Assembly (NCBI GenBank): GCA_037127255.1
Contig: JBANSL010000007.1
Span: forward strand, 67,073,538 to 67,137,537
Reading direction: 5' to 3'
Origin: Persicaria tinctoria
Taxonomy: Eukaryota > Streptophyta > Magnoliopsida > Caryophyllales > Polygonaceae
DNA length: 64,000 nucleotides
The translations under genes were made by a program, and so were the position numbers. A model generated the notes under the pieces. That model searched no databases, was not told where the DNA came from, and saw only the letters and a list, made by a program, of their open reading frames with translations. Positions 1-9,797 of the stretch are shown one piece after another (position 1 is the first letter of the stretch; each line of letters starts with the position of its first letter).

Positions 1-1564
1 GGTAGTCAGTTCTCACTTTTCTCTTGAGTGAATTCGCAGGTGTATGCGTCGTTCTGGTCAAACACCTGAGTTTGACAGCTTAGACGAACCGGAGCGCTAC
101 CTACACATCCACTCCAAACTCAAAAGGATCATGGCGGCTGCTGAAACACAGGAACAACTGGTCGCTAGGCTTACCAGGGAATTGGCCGCAAAGGATGCTG
201 CTATCGCCGCTGAGAGAGCAGCAAGGGAACAAGCACATGCTGAGCTTGCCCAGTATCCAACCACGGCAGAGGACTACATGCACCCAAATCTCGTCGTGCC
301 TGAATCGGCGATTCTAATCCCTGAAAACTCTTTTGAAATTCGCACTCAGTTTCTTATAGAGCTTAAAAACAATGCCTTGTACGGCAGATTTAATGAGTGT
401 CCTCTTGAACATATTACTAATTTTCATGATATGTGCCGTACTCTTGCAAAAGGTACAACTCTGGAATATGTCAAGATGAAAGCTTTCCATTGGCCGCTCG
501 CTGTTCCTGCACTGAAATGGCTGGAAGGGCTGAAAGCAAAATCACTCACAACCTGGGCCCAAGTAGAGCAAGAGTTTCTGAATAAATTCTTCCCACCTGC
601 CAAAACAGCACATCTCCGCCAGAGATTCACCGCCTTTAAACAGCAGAAAGGGGAACCGCTGGCAAGGGCATGGGAACGCTACAAGGAACTGCTACGATCT
701 TGCCCTACTCATGGACAGCCACCCTACATCATTCAGGAGATCTTCTTCAACTCTCTTGATCAAGTCACTAAGGACAGAATCAACAATTATACTCGCTACG
801 AGTATCTGACGATGCCGCCAAGTGACGCATGGGGAGTGCTAGAGAAGCTCACCAACTACGACAACAAGTATGGGTCTACTGCAACCTATGAGGAGAACCC
901 ATACGCCAGACCAGCCCCATCTATGCCTCTTTATGAGCCATCAAAGGAGATAGACCCTGATGTCAAGGAGCAATACTACAAAGATTAGAATCGTAAGCTC
1001 ATCAAGCAAGTAAAGGATCTCTCTGTCAACCAGCCTTGCATAGAATGCGGATCGCAAAGGCACACCACTCCTGAGTGCCCACACACAGAGCAAGTCAGGC
1101 TGGCAGAGCACCATGAGGATGCAGCTTACGCAGGGGGTCCAAATCGCTACATGGGGGACCAAAGGTTTCAACAACCACAATGGAACCAAGGTGTCCGTAG
1201 GAATCCCCCACCCTACAGAGCTCCAAGACATCCGGAAAGGGAGCAGAAAAAGGATGATATACAGACAGTCCTGGAGGAAATACGGAGGAACCACTCAGAA
1301 ACTAGGCAATCTTTCAACTCCGTCTATACTCAGATGCAAGGTGTCAACTCTAGGCTTGGGGAAATTGATATCTGGCGGAAAACAGTTGATACACAGATTG
1401 GTCAGCTAGCAGCGGGAATCCCCAGACAGTCAGGGACACTTCCAGGATCTTCAGAACCAAATCCTAAGGGAAAGACTGGACACATCGCTGCTATAAAACT
1501 CAGAAGCGGCCATCAACTGCAAGAGCCAGAGGTCGGAAAGCAGCAGAACGACGAGGAACAACAA

Positions 1565-1728
1565 GTCGATCTCGACAAAGCCGTGGTCGATCTCGACAAG
1601 AGCCTCGTCGACCTCGAGGAGACACTTCCAGAATCTTCGTCTGCACCACACAGCAACTCGATTGGGCCCAATCTGGTCGATGTCGACAAAGGCCTTGTCG
1701 ATGTCGAGGAGCCCCTAGTCGACATAGA
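1565..1728. repeat. TCGANNTCGA array, gag-PR spacer of A1
   Basis: Seven or so copies of TCGANNTCGA (for example TCGATCTCGA, TCGACCTCGA, TCGATGTCGA) lie between the zinc knuckle and the protease. In frame they encode V[DE][LI][DE] units. The matching spacer in A3 (28150-28330) carries the same motif with different spacing. Confidence 0.85.
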
Positions 1729-2629
1729 GAAGTCTGCAGCACCTCCGACATCTGTTCTGGCTCCGAATCAGAAAAAGAAGCTGTCTTTCCCCACAAAATC
1801 TCTAAAGGACCCGGTGGAGAAAAAGTTTCAGCGCTTCTTCAAGATGCTTCAGAAGCTCAACGTCACCATCCCCTTCACAGAAGCTCTCAATGAAATGCCA
1901 TCTTATGTCAAGTTCCTGAAGGAGATTCTGAGCAAAAAGCGATCGATGGCGGAAATCTCAGAGGAGTGCAGCCATCTGGACATATTGGAGAAGAGGCCGG
2001 ATCCAGGTAAGTTTGCTATAACTATTGGATTTGGTCCATACAAAATTAATGCCCTATGTGATCTTGGAGCTAGTGTGAGTATAATGCCTTTAACAATTTG
2101 GTCCAAGATTAAGATATGTGCCTTGGAGCCTGTGGATGCTAGACTTTACATGGCCAACAACACGGTGGTCATCCCCACAGGCATGGTGGAAAATGTCCCA
2201 GTACAAGTAGGTAAATTCTTCGTCCCTGCTGATTTCTTAATAGTTGATATGCAAGAAGATCCTGCTTGTCCAATTATCTTAGGAAGACCATTCTTGGCGA
2301 CGGTGGATGCCAACATAAGCGTAAGGAAAGGAGTGCTCACCTTCAACATCAGCGACGAGGTAATTGAGTATTCCTTTAATTAAACTGAAAGGCATACAGG
2401 TCCGATGGAAGAGGTCAAATCTATCTCAGCTGGCTACATCACCTGCGGGGAACCCAAGGTCAGAAATATGACCCTGAGGAGATAGAAAAGAGGGACATGG
2501 AGGCCCAGGTGGAGGAGATCATGACAATCCTCAAGGAGAACACAGAGAATCCAATCGACACGGACCAAGGTAAGTCATTGTGGATTAATTATTTTTCGGA
2601 TGCCTTGACAGGAGCTAAGTATGGGGTCA

Positions 2630-3211
2630 AGATCGACCAAACCCTAGTCAATCTCGACCAAACCAAGGAGCCTCCACCAGCACCAGCATCGTCGAACAGC
2701 AACACTGAAGGGCCAGGCTCGTCGAGATCGACCAGCCTTGTCGAGATCGACAAGACTTGCCCTAGATCGACTTCGCCCTCCTCGACGCTGAGACCACAAG
2801 AGCCAGGAGCCTCGTCGATCTCGACCACCCTTGTCGAGGTCGACCACCACCCGGTGCCACCAGACCTTTCTTCCTCGACGCCACAACAACCAGGAGGAGA
2901 GCCCTCGTCGAGATCGACTACCCTAGTCGAGATCAACCAAGATCCTCGGGCACCGTCTTCCTCGACACAGAGGCCGCCTGACGGACCAGCCTACTCGATC
3001 TCGACAAGCCTTGTCGAGGTCGACCACCACCCGGCGCCACCAGACCCTGCTTCCTCGACACTGGAGCCATCAGGAGCGAAGCCCTACTCGATGTCGAGTA
3101 GGCTACTCGAGGTCGACAAGACCTATTCTTCGTCGACTTCTACCTCTTCGACCAGACCACCACCAGGACCAGCAGACTTGTCGAGATCGACTAGCCCTAG
3201 TCGAGATCGAC
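2630..3211. repeat. TCGANNTCGA array, PR to integrase-tail spacer of A1
   Basis: A dense array of TCGANNTCGA units separated by 20-60 bp of Pro/Ser/Thr-coding sequence. It occupies the place where RT, RNase H and integrase core stand in the autonomous element B. The NN pair varies (GA, TC, GG, CC, TG, CA), but the two TCGA half-sites keep a strict 6-bp period. Confidence 0.88.
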
Positions 3212-3812
3212 CAAATACAGTGGTCCCCGATTCCGTCTCTGCGAAGGTAAGTCAAGGTATGGATCTTTCTTCTCCTATTTCCATTAAAGATTTATCTATA
3301 CATGGGAGAGGTCTGCCTTGGTATGTGCGATTGTGCAGGATTTCCAATGATGAGCCTAAAGAGTATGAAGTTGGAGACAAGCTCTATGTCTCTAAATCAA
3401 AGGATCATTGGTTTCCTAACAAATTCAACAAAAAGCGGATGGGACCGTTCGTGGTGAACAAGATCCATTCTTGAGGATTACAGCTGATAGACAAGAATGG
3501 AGTCTTATTTGAACCCCAATCTACATGGGCCCTGCAGATGCCACCTTGAGCGTTAATGGAAAGTCGGCCTAGCGACTATAAAATCTAGAGCATGTACATA
3601 AACTTTTTAGGACATTTGAGACTTTTGTTGTTTTTTGTTTTTAGTTTTGAACACTTTTAGTTTCGCTATTGTGGGTATATGTCTTCTACTTTTCAGGTCA
3701 ATGGATAGAACCAAGTCTTACTCGGCCGGGAGGTGCTCCATTCGAAATTTTGAGGCTTTGCACACCTGTCTTGTGAGTTTCTTTCTTTACCCTTACCTTG
3801 TCCTTGTTTTTA

Positions 3813-3830
3813 TACAATGAGGACATTGTA
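3813..3830 (+). other. AGGA-loop hairpin, internal copy (A1)
   Basis: TACAATG-AGGA-CATTGTA, a perfect 7-bp stem. It is followed after 4 bases by TTAAGTATGGGG and a longer G-rich tract (to 3857), which looks like a second polypurine tract. Confidence 0.7.
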
Positions 3831-4540
3831 ATGTTTAAGTATGGGGTGGGGGAAGGGCTTACTTTATGCATATTTGCCATATTTGACATGACTTGTGCAT
3901 TATTTCTTTGAATTGCTACATGGCTATTTTGGAATGCATTATTTATTTATGTGCTTATATGCATGTTTTCCAAAATTTGAGAAAAATGACCCCCATTGAA
4001 AAATTTTGAATAATGTCATGGAAGCTTATATTGAACTCGACGATGCAAAATTGGATTCATTAGAGATATAGCATGAAATTGCCTAACAAAGGGAAATCAC
4101 AATGAAATGCATATTTTCTTGAAAACCATAAAAGGAGATAAAATTTGATGTTGCTTTTGACATGTTGCATGATAAGATGATGGAGGACTTTATATTTCCA
4201 TATAATGCTCATTGTTTATAATTCCTAGCCTTACCTATGCTTATGCATCACAAAAGCCATAATATGCCTTATTTCAAATATTGCTCCACATGATCTAAAT
4301 ATTTGCCATTCTTTACCCTATCCGGGGATTTTGTTGAGAATGATGTTACATTATGGAGATGTTATATGGTGTTTGTGTTGTGTTTATCATTATTGGAGTT
4401 TGGAAGGAAATTGTTTGAAATATATGGAAAATTTAATGAGTGAAAGAAAATCCAATCACCTCAGGAGATAAAGGTAGATTGACCCTTCTCTCTGAGATAA
4501 TAGTTTGGAGAGATGGGACACATTGTGAGGAGTCCAAAGC

Positions 4541-4585
4541 ACTAAGTATCCGGGGCCATTCATGACACCCATGTTTGCGACTCGT
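4541..4585 (+). repeat. Conserved noncoding motif, single copy (A1)
   Basis: Core CCGGGGCCATTCATGACACC followed by CATGTTTGCGACTCG. It lies between the internal and terminal hairpins. Very similar copies occur in A2 (11668-11710), A3 (25433-25479, -), and three times each in B and G. Confidence 0.75.
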
Positions 4586-4995
4586 AAGAAGGCAGTGCTG
4601 AGGTTAGAGAGGTAAAAGCATTATTATTGAGAAAAGCAATATGAAAGGTGATGAATCAAATGGAAGAAGGAATGTGGAAATTCAAGTTTGGAAATACTCC
4701 ATTTCCCCGGATCATTAGCACCACATTGCCAAAATTTGCCCACTTTTAGCCTTTTACCAATCTACTCTTTCATGAGCTTAAATTAAAGTCTTCTTGATTA
4801 TCAATGCTTTGTCATATGAATTGTTTTTGCATAACCCTCTTTTTGTGAGTAGATGTTGCTTTTACATGTTTGCACATGCATGAATCTGTGACACAAGTAC
4901 CTTTTCGAGGATGGTAATTGATTGCAGGGACATATAAGAATGAATCTAAGATGTTGAGAGTTTTGATTTCTTACCCTGAATGACGATTAAAAGTA

Positions 4996-5013
4996 TTGCT
5001 TGAGGACAAGCAA
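4996..5013 (+). other. AGGA-loop hairpin, terminal copy (A1)
   Basis: TTGCTTG-AGGA-CAAGCAA, a perfect 7-bp stem, directly upstream of the PPT and 3' LTR. Confidence 0.72.
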
Positions 5014-5017
5014 GCTT

Positions 5018-5031
5018 AAGTATGGGGTGTT
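5018..5031 (+). other. Polypurine tract of A1
   Basis: AAGTATGGGGTGTT abuts the TGTTGTGAG start of the 3' LTR. By position it is the plus-strand primer site. Confidence 0.75.
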
Positions 5032-5284
5032 TGTTGTGAGCTGAATCTGCCATGTTTTACAGTAACTTTTATATCGATTTCTGTATACATTGCATTCATT
5101 TGGGTTTAGATAATACAGAATCTATGTAGTTTATGTTTATTTGCCAAATTATGGAATCTACACCAGTTTCTGTTTAATTCGCAGAAATCGAGGCATTTTA
5201 CAGCAATTCTACAGAAGGTCGGAAAGGCTCGGAAAACCACTACATAAGTCCAAGGTCAAAGCAGCGGAACCAATCTGAGAGTCA

Positions 5285-5447
5285 AGGCTACTCGATCTCG
5301 AGTAGGCCTACTCGACCTAGACGAGCCTGCCCGAGCAACCTTGGTCGAGCAAAGCCTGATCGAGAGCCAGACCAACCCGAGCTCCGGACTCTACTCGATC
5401 TCGACAAGCCCTAGTCGAGATCGACGAAGCCCAGACGCCACACCCGG
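5285..5447. repeat. TCGANNTCGA array in A1 LTR (left part)
   Basis: Units such as TCGATCTCGA and TCGAGATCGA in the U3 part of the LTR, immediately left of the nested insertion. Confidence 0.8.
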
Positions 5448-5720
5448 AGTCGATGTTGTGAGCCTAATTTGCCATGTTTTACACTTAATTTTATATCGAT
5501 TTCTGCATACATTGCATACATTTGGGTTAGAATAATACAGAATCTGTGTAGTTTACACTTTTTTGCAATATATGGAGGTCTACACAAGTTTTGGTTATAT
5601 TTCGCAGAAATCGGACGCACTTTGAAGCTTAAAGGAAACTCATGGAGAAGCCAAGAATGGTGCAGCTGGAGAAAAGGCCATTTTTCATCATTCTTCGTTC
5701 TGAATCAAGCTTTGATGTCT

Positions 5721-5815
5721 TCATGAGAGTTGTAGCCCTCGGAAAGAGCTTTCCAACGCATGGTCATATGCGTCAATCCGACAAACGAGGACTCGGGAAA
5801 GTGCGTTTCAAGAAC
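5721..5815 (+). repeat. Module shared with G LTRs (GAGAGTTGTAG...GAACAG)
   Basis: About 95 bp around AGTTGTAGCCCTCGGAAAGA and the following TTTCCAACGCATGG. Diverged copies lie in both G LTRs (53739-53850, 59240-59343). The match is on the + strand although G is on the - strand, so the module is inverted relative to LTR direction. Confidence 0.65.
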
Positions 5816-5841
5816 AGAACAGAAAGCTGAGAGAACTCTAC

Positions 5842-6185
5842 TCGAGATCGACAAGCCTCTACTCGATCTCGACAAGGGCTGTTCGACCACACCTGGTCGA
5901 GTAGGGCTGGTCGAGGACACTGAGTCAGAGACAACCCGACTCCCGGAACCCTACTCGATCTCGAGTAGACTTGGTCGAGATCGACGAGCCATGTCCGGAG
6001 TCGACGAGCGGTGCCGAGCCGAGAAGCCGAAGACGAAGACGCAGACCACCTCTACTCGAGACAGAGTAGGGCTACTCGAGATCGACTAGACCTCCGAGCC
6101 ATGTCCGAGCCTTGTCGAGCACCGGCTACTCGAGACAGACGAGGGCTACTCGAGATCGACAAGGCCGTGGTCGAGGTCGAGTAGA
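5842..6185. repeat. TCGANNTCGA array in the solo LTR
   Basis: Repeated TCGAGATCGA, TCGATCTCGA and TCGAGGTCGA units in U3, upstream of the TATA box at 6475. Confidence 0.8.
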
Positions 6186-6474
6186 CCCAGTTTCCAGAAA
6201 CGCTTCGTCGTGACAAGTCTTACTCGGTTTAGCTTTACTTGGGCATGAAGGAATCCGAGAATGGCCGAAGATCTATCCAAAGTTGAACAAAGTCTATCTA
6301 TGGAAGGAGATCTATCAAGACATGAAGACTTACCCGATTTTGTTTTATCTTTTCCTTTAAGATTTATTTCCTTAAAACAATTTATTTATCTTTAAGGCTT
6401 TTAGATATAATTTTAGATATAGATTTAGATAGAGATAGATATCTTCTTTCCTAGAATAGCTAGGGAATGAAGAC

Positions 6475-6480
6475 TATAAA
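6475..6480 (+). promoter_or_regulatory. LTR TATA box (solo LTR)
   Basis: TATAAA in a context (GCTAGGGAATGAAG before it) conserved in all A LTRs. Transcription would be expected to start about 30 bp downstream. Confidence 0.55.
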
Positions 6481-6671
6481 TGAAGTCCATGGGGCTCAGT
6501 TTTCATTCATTCAATTTCAGAGACAATTAGGAGTTCCACAGAGAAGTTTAGGGGTTCTAAGGTTTTTAGGGTTTTGGCTTTCTGCGAAAGTTGATTGCCA
6601 GGATTGTAAAAGGCTTTGAGACAATCAATGTCTATTATTGCGATGAGGCGTGAGTAGTCCACCCACTTCTG

Positions 6672-6687
6672 GGGCTGGGGTGAGCCC
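6672..6687 (+). other. Leader hairpin GGGCT-GGGGTG-AGCCC
   Basis: A 5-bp stem with a 6-nt loop about 200 nt downstream of the TATA box, in the presumed R/U5 leader. It is present in all A LTRs; LTR C has a partly compensated variant at 33150-33165 (-). Confidence 0.45.
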
Positions 6688-7419
6688 GACGGTGGCCATG
6701 TGAGGCGACGCGATAAAGGTCAGATCTTTTGTGCGATTCATCTTCTATCCCTATGAGCATGATTCTTTTGCGAGAGTTGAAGGTGATCCTTGTTTGTGTT
6801 ATTGAAGCGAAAGTGATCTTAATGCAACTTGGATTAATTATGTGAAAAAGGGTTAGTAACAATTAGGGTTTATGCGAAAGCCTCTATTTGCCTATTTGTT
6901 AATGACGAAAGTTATTTGATGGAAAGCATGATCTTTTATGCCTTTATGTGTTGTTTTGCATGGTTATCGTTGTGGTGTTGAAACCCTGGTCTTGGAAGTC
7001 TTTTAATATATTGAAGTTTATTTACATCGAAAATCTGCGTTTGTCTTTAATTCTGCAATTTTAAGTTTTTCTGCATTCTTGTCGAGATCGACCAGCCTTT
7101 GCTTTGCTTTTAGTTTCTGCTTTGCTTTTTATTTTCTGTTTTGCTTTGTTCTTTGCTTTTGTTTTAGTTGCCCTTGCCGGGTTTATTTGTTTCTTTCCTT
7201 TCTGTGTTTCTGCCTTTTCTGCTGCTTCTGTGAGAATCTACAGCTATCTAAGAACTGCTGACGTGCTTCCTCGTGGATTCGATCCTGATTTTCTCTTACT
7301 ACAACGGGAGGAAGTCTTGTATTTATTTGCTGAGACAGGGAAGTCAGTCTGAACTATATTTTACATTTAGTTCATACTTGACCATCCTCCTGCAACAACA
7401 GTCGACAAGGAGACAAGCC

Positions 7420-7535
7420 GAGGACGACCAGGCGGCACTCGCTGCCAGCGACTCAACTCGCTGCAGCGGACCGTTCGCTGCCGCGGAAAAACCCGCTGCC
7501 AGCGGGAGAGCCAACTCGCGGAAGCGGGAAGGAAG
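7420..7535. repeat. GC-rich inverted-repeat block (CGCTGCCAGCG) in A1 LTR
   Basis: Contains CGCTGCCAGCG, CGCTGCAGCG and CCCGCTGCCAGCGGG, all short perfect palindromic hairpins. It also occurs in A2 (12590-12665) and the mosaic LTR (20989-21086, -), but not in A3. It therefore marks a subfamily. Confidence 0.7.
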
Positions 7536-7915
7536 AGCCCTACTCGATCTCGATGAAGCTTGGTCGAGATCGACAAGCCCCTGAGTCCTGATCCAGGCTT
7601 GTCGAGTTAAGCCATCCGAGAGCACCTAGTCGGCAAGACCCACCCTACTCGACATCGACGAGTACTAGTCGAGGTCGACGAGCCCAGGAAGCTATGTCCG
7701 AGCCACATCGAGGAGATCTACCCGAGAAGACCTAGTCGGCAAAGCCAGTCTACTCGAGGTCGACTAGGCCTTGTCGAGGTTGACGAGTACCGTGAGCCAG
7801 AGTCCGAGTTTGTCGAGCACCAACTAGCTGAGACGACGAACCGAGCCAGTCGACCAAGACTTCTACTCGAGATCGACAAGAGCCTTGTCGAGGTCGACGA
7901 AGCTTCCAGAAACTG
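7536..7915. repeat. TCGANNTCGA array in A1 LTR (right part)
   Basis: Continuation of the LTR array beyond the nested insertion, with units such as TCGATCTCGA, TCGACATCGA and TCGAGGTCGA. Confidence 0.8.
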
Positions 7916-8158
7916 TTCGACGCGGCTTGTCGAATCCTACTCGGTTTTGCATTCCTTGGGCATGAAGATTTCAGATTCTATCCAAAACTATCAAGATCTA
8001 CCATGAAGAGAAAGATTGTATCCATTGAAGACTTTTTAGATATAATTCCTATTTTAGATTTAATTCTTTTATGTCATTTATTTATCCTTAAGCATTTTAG
8101 ATAAAGTTTTAGATATAGATAGATATCTTCTTTCCTAGAATAGCTAGGGAATGAAGGC

Positions 8159-8166
8159 TATAAATA
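8159..8166 (+). promoter_or_regulatory. TATA box of A1 3' LTR
   Basis: TATAAATA preceded by CTAGGGAATGAAGGC and followed by AAGGCCCTAGGGGGCTCAG. The same block is at 13313-13320 in A2. Confidence 0.6.
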
Positions 8167-8807
8167 AGGCCCTAGGGGGCTCAGTTTTATTCATTCAACA
8201 ATTCAATTCCAACAAAGACAATTAGTTAGTTCCACATAAAGTTTTAGGAGTTCTAAGGTTTTTAGGGTTTTGGCTTTCTGCGAAAGTTGATTGCCGGGAT
8301 TGTAAAGGCTTTGAATTTAGTTTTAATGCAAGTTAGTTCTTTTCATCAATCAATGTCTGCAATTGCGATGAGGCGTGAGTAGTCCACCCACTTCTGGGGC
8401 TGGGGTGAGCCCGACGGTGGCCATGTGAGGCGATGCGATGAAGGTCAGATTTTTTGTGCAATTCATCTTCTATCCCTATGAGCATGATTCTTTTGCGAGA
8501 GTTGAAGGTGATCCTTGTTTGTGTTATTGAAGCGAAAGTGATCTTAATGCAACTTGGATTAATTATGTGATAAAGGGTTAGTAACAATTAGGGTTTATGC
8601 GAAAGCCTCTATATGCCTATTTGTTAATGACGAAAGTTATTTGATGGAAAGCATGATCTTTTATGCCTTTATGTATTACTTTGCATGGTTATCGTTGTGG
8701 TGTTGAAACCCTGGCCTTGGAAGTCTTTTAATATATTGAAGTTTATTTCTGTCGAAAATCTACGTTTGTCTTTAATTCTGCAATTTACAGTTTTCTGCAT
8801 TGTTACT

Positions 8808-9065
8808 CGATACAGAGGAGATCTTGTCGATCTCGAGGAGGACCTTTGTCGAGGTCGAGTAGGTCTTAGTCTTAGTCGAGTTGAGTTTCCTGCTTTTGTT
8901 GTCGATTTTCAGTTTCTGCTTGACTTGTCCTTGTCGATCTCGAGTAGTGCTCGTCGAGATCGAGTACACTTGTCTTCGTCGAGTTGTTTGCTTTCGTTTT
9001 TGAGTTTCTGTTGTCGACCCACCTTATTCGATCTAGAGGACAGCTTACTCGACTTCGAGTAGCTT
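8808..9065. repeat. TCGANNTCGA array in U5-like part of A1 LTR
   Basis: Second LTR array, downstream of the presumed transcription start, so it would be transcribed at both RNA ends. It is largely missing from the nested solo LTR (5454-7400), which has only one unit there. Confidence 0.75.
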
Positions 9066-9772
9066 CTGTGTCCTCGAGTTACTTTTGCTTTGTCTTTGCT
9101 TTATTTCCTGCTTTGTTCTTTGCTTTTATTTTGTTTGCCCTTGCCGGGTTTATTTGTTTCTTTCCTTATTTCTGTGTTTCTGTCTTTCTGCTGCTTATGT
9201 AAGAATTTACAGCTACCTGAGAACCGCTGACGTGCTTCCTCGTGGATTCGATCATGACTATTCTCTTACTACAACGGGAGGAAGTCTTGTATTTATTTGC
9301 TGAGACAGGGAAGTCAATCTGATCTATATTTTACATTTATTTCAATACTCGATTTACTCCTGCATCGCAACAGGGGCTCAGTTTTATTCATTCAACAATT
9401 CAATTCCAACAAAGACAATTAGTTAGTTCAACATAAAGTTTTAGGAGTTCTAAGGTTTTTAGGGTTTTGGCTTTCTGCGAAAGTTGATTGCCGGGATTGT
9501 AAAGGCTTTTGAATTTAGTTTTAATGCAAGTTTCTTTTTATACATCAATATCTGCGATTGCGATTAGGCGTGAGTAGTCCACCCACTTCTGGGGCTGGGG
9601 TGAGCCCGACGGTGGCCATGTGAGGCGATGCGATAAAGGTCAAATCTTTTTGTGCAATTCATCTTCTATCCCTATGAGCATGATTCTTTTGCGAGAGTTG
9701 AAGGTGATCCTTGTTTGTGTTATTGAAGCGAAAGTGATCTTAATGCAACTTGGATTAATTATGTGAAGAAGG

Positions 9773-9797
9773 GTTAGTGATAATGCATATTTTAAGT
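9773..9797 (+). other. Deletion junction: A LTR / B LTR start / A interior
   Basis: GTTAG then TGATAATGCATATTTTA, then AGTATGGGGTCAAG of A internal sequence (as at 2618). The GTTAG-TGATAATG junction is identical to that at 13730-13742. Confidence 0.7.

Larger units (their letters stand above)
44..3549 (+). pseudogene. gag: gag-protease polyprotein of A1 with an integrase-tail-like C terminus (broken)
   Basis: Structural polyprotein of a Ty3/gypsy element. An Ala/Glu-rich coiled-coil-like N terminus is followed by a retrotransposon gag domain (residues about 100-230, W..V..EFLNKFFP...). A CX2CX4HX4C zinc knuckle lies at 1037-1078. The aspartic-protease signature DLGAS starts at 2060. A long Ser/Thr/Asp/Glu linker follows, made by the TCGA repeat array (2630-3211). 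The C-terminal segment (KRMGPFVVNKI, about 3430) resembles the GPY/F end of integrase. RT, RNase H and the catalytic integrase are absent. Breaks: TAG at 986, TAA at 2381, a 1-bp loss near 2480 relative to A3, and TGA at 3472. The start at 44 is shared with A3. The family is secure; the integrase-tail assignment is inference. Confidence 0.85.
3550..5031 (+). other. 3' noncoding region of A1
   Basis: No coding signal is seen across about 1.5 kb. It opens with a short perfect hairpin just after the CDS stop (AGTCG-gcctag-CGACT, 3562-3577, identical in A2 and A3). It then holds an internal AGGA-loop hairpin plus G-rich tract (3813-3857), the 35-bp conserved motif (4541-4585), and the terminal AGGA hairpin and PPT (4996-5031). 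The same order is seen in A2 and A3, and in diverged form in B and G. Confidence 0.8.
5454..7400 (+). mobile_element. Solo family-A LTR nested in the A1 LTR
   Basis: 1947 bp, TGTTGTGAGCC...CAACAACA, flanked by perfect 5-bp duplications GTCGA (5449-5453 and 7401-7405). The undisturbed site exists in A2 at about 12555 (GGAGTCGACAAGG). The duplicated pentamer is part of the family's own TCGA motif. No internal domain remains, as expected after LTR-LTR recombination. Confidence 0.92.
1..9372 (+). mobile_element. Family A LTR retrotransposon A1 (Athila-like, RT-less), 5' end outside window
   Basis: The first bases match the leader just downstream of the PBS in the complete copy A3 (reverse complement of about 29845-29905), so the 5' LTR and PBS must lie just left of the window. 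The order is leader, broken gag-protease ORF (44-3549), 3' noncoding region with two PPT-like tracts, then the 3' LTR (5032-9372). No reverse transcriptase, RNase H or integrase core is present. The 3' LTR is split by a solo LTR at 5454-7400. DNA after 9372 is the interior of another A LTR, which suggests A1 landed inside the 5' LTR of A2. The A1 target duplication cannot be checked here. Confidence 0.88.
5032..9372 (+). repeat. 3' LTR of A1 (interrupted)
   Basis: Starts TGTTGTGAGCTG and ends GCATCGCAACA. Removing the nested solo LTR (5454-7400) and one GTCGA duplication leaves about 2.39 kb. It contains TCGANNTCGA arrays (5285-5447, 7536-7915, 8808-9065), a CGCTGCCAGCG-rich block (7420-7535), a TATA box at 8159-8166 and a long U5-like leader. 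Small ORFs inside it are low-complexity shadows. Confidence 0.88.

Noticed and set aside
2589..2936. Long ORFs antisense to the gag-protease frame
   Set aside because: They arise because TCGANNTCGA repeats are open in all frames; composition is only Ser/Thr/Arg/Asp repeats.
5285..6185. CRISPR-like spaced repeats
   Set aside because: Unit is 10 bp with irregular spacing and also lies in coding sequence; plant retrotransposon context.
7079..7352. Hydrophobic ORFs (FCFAFYFLF...) in A LTRs, also at 9085-9303 and 15439-15657
   Set aside because: They come from T-rich U5 sequence rich in CTTTG words, are not conserved in frame between LTR copies, and have no start context.
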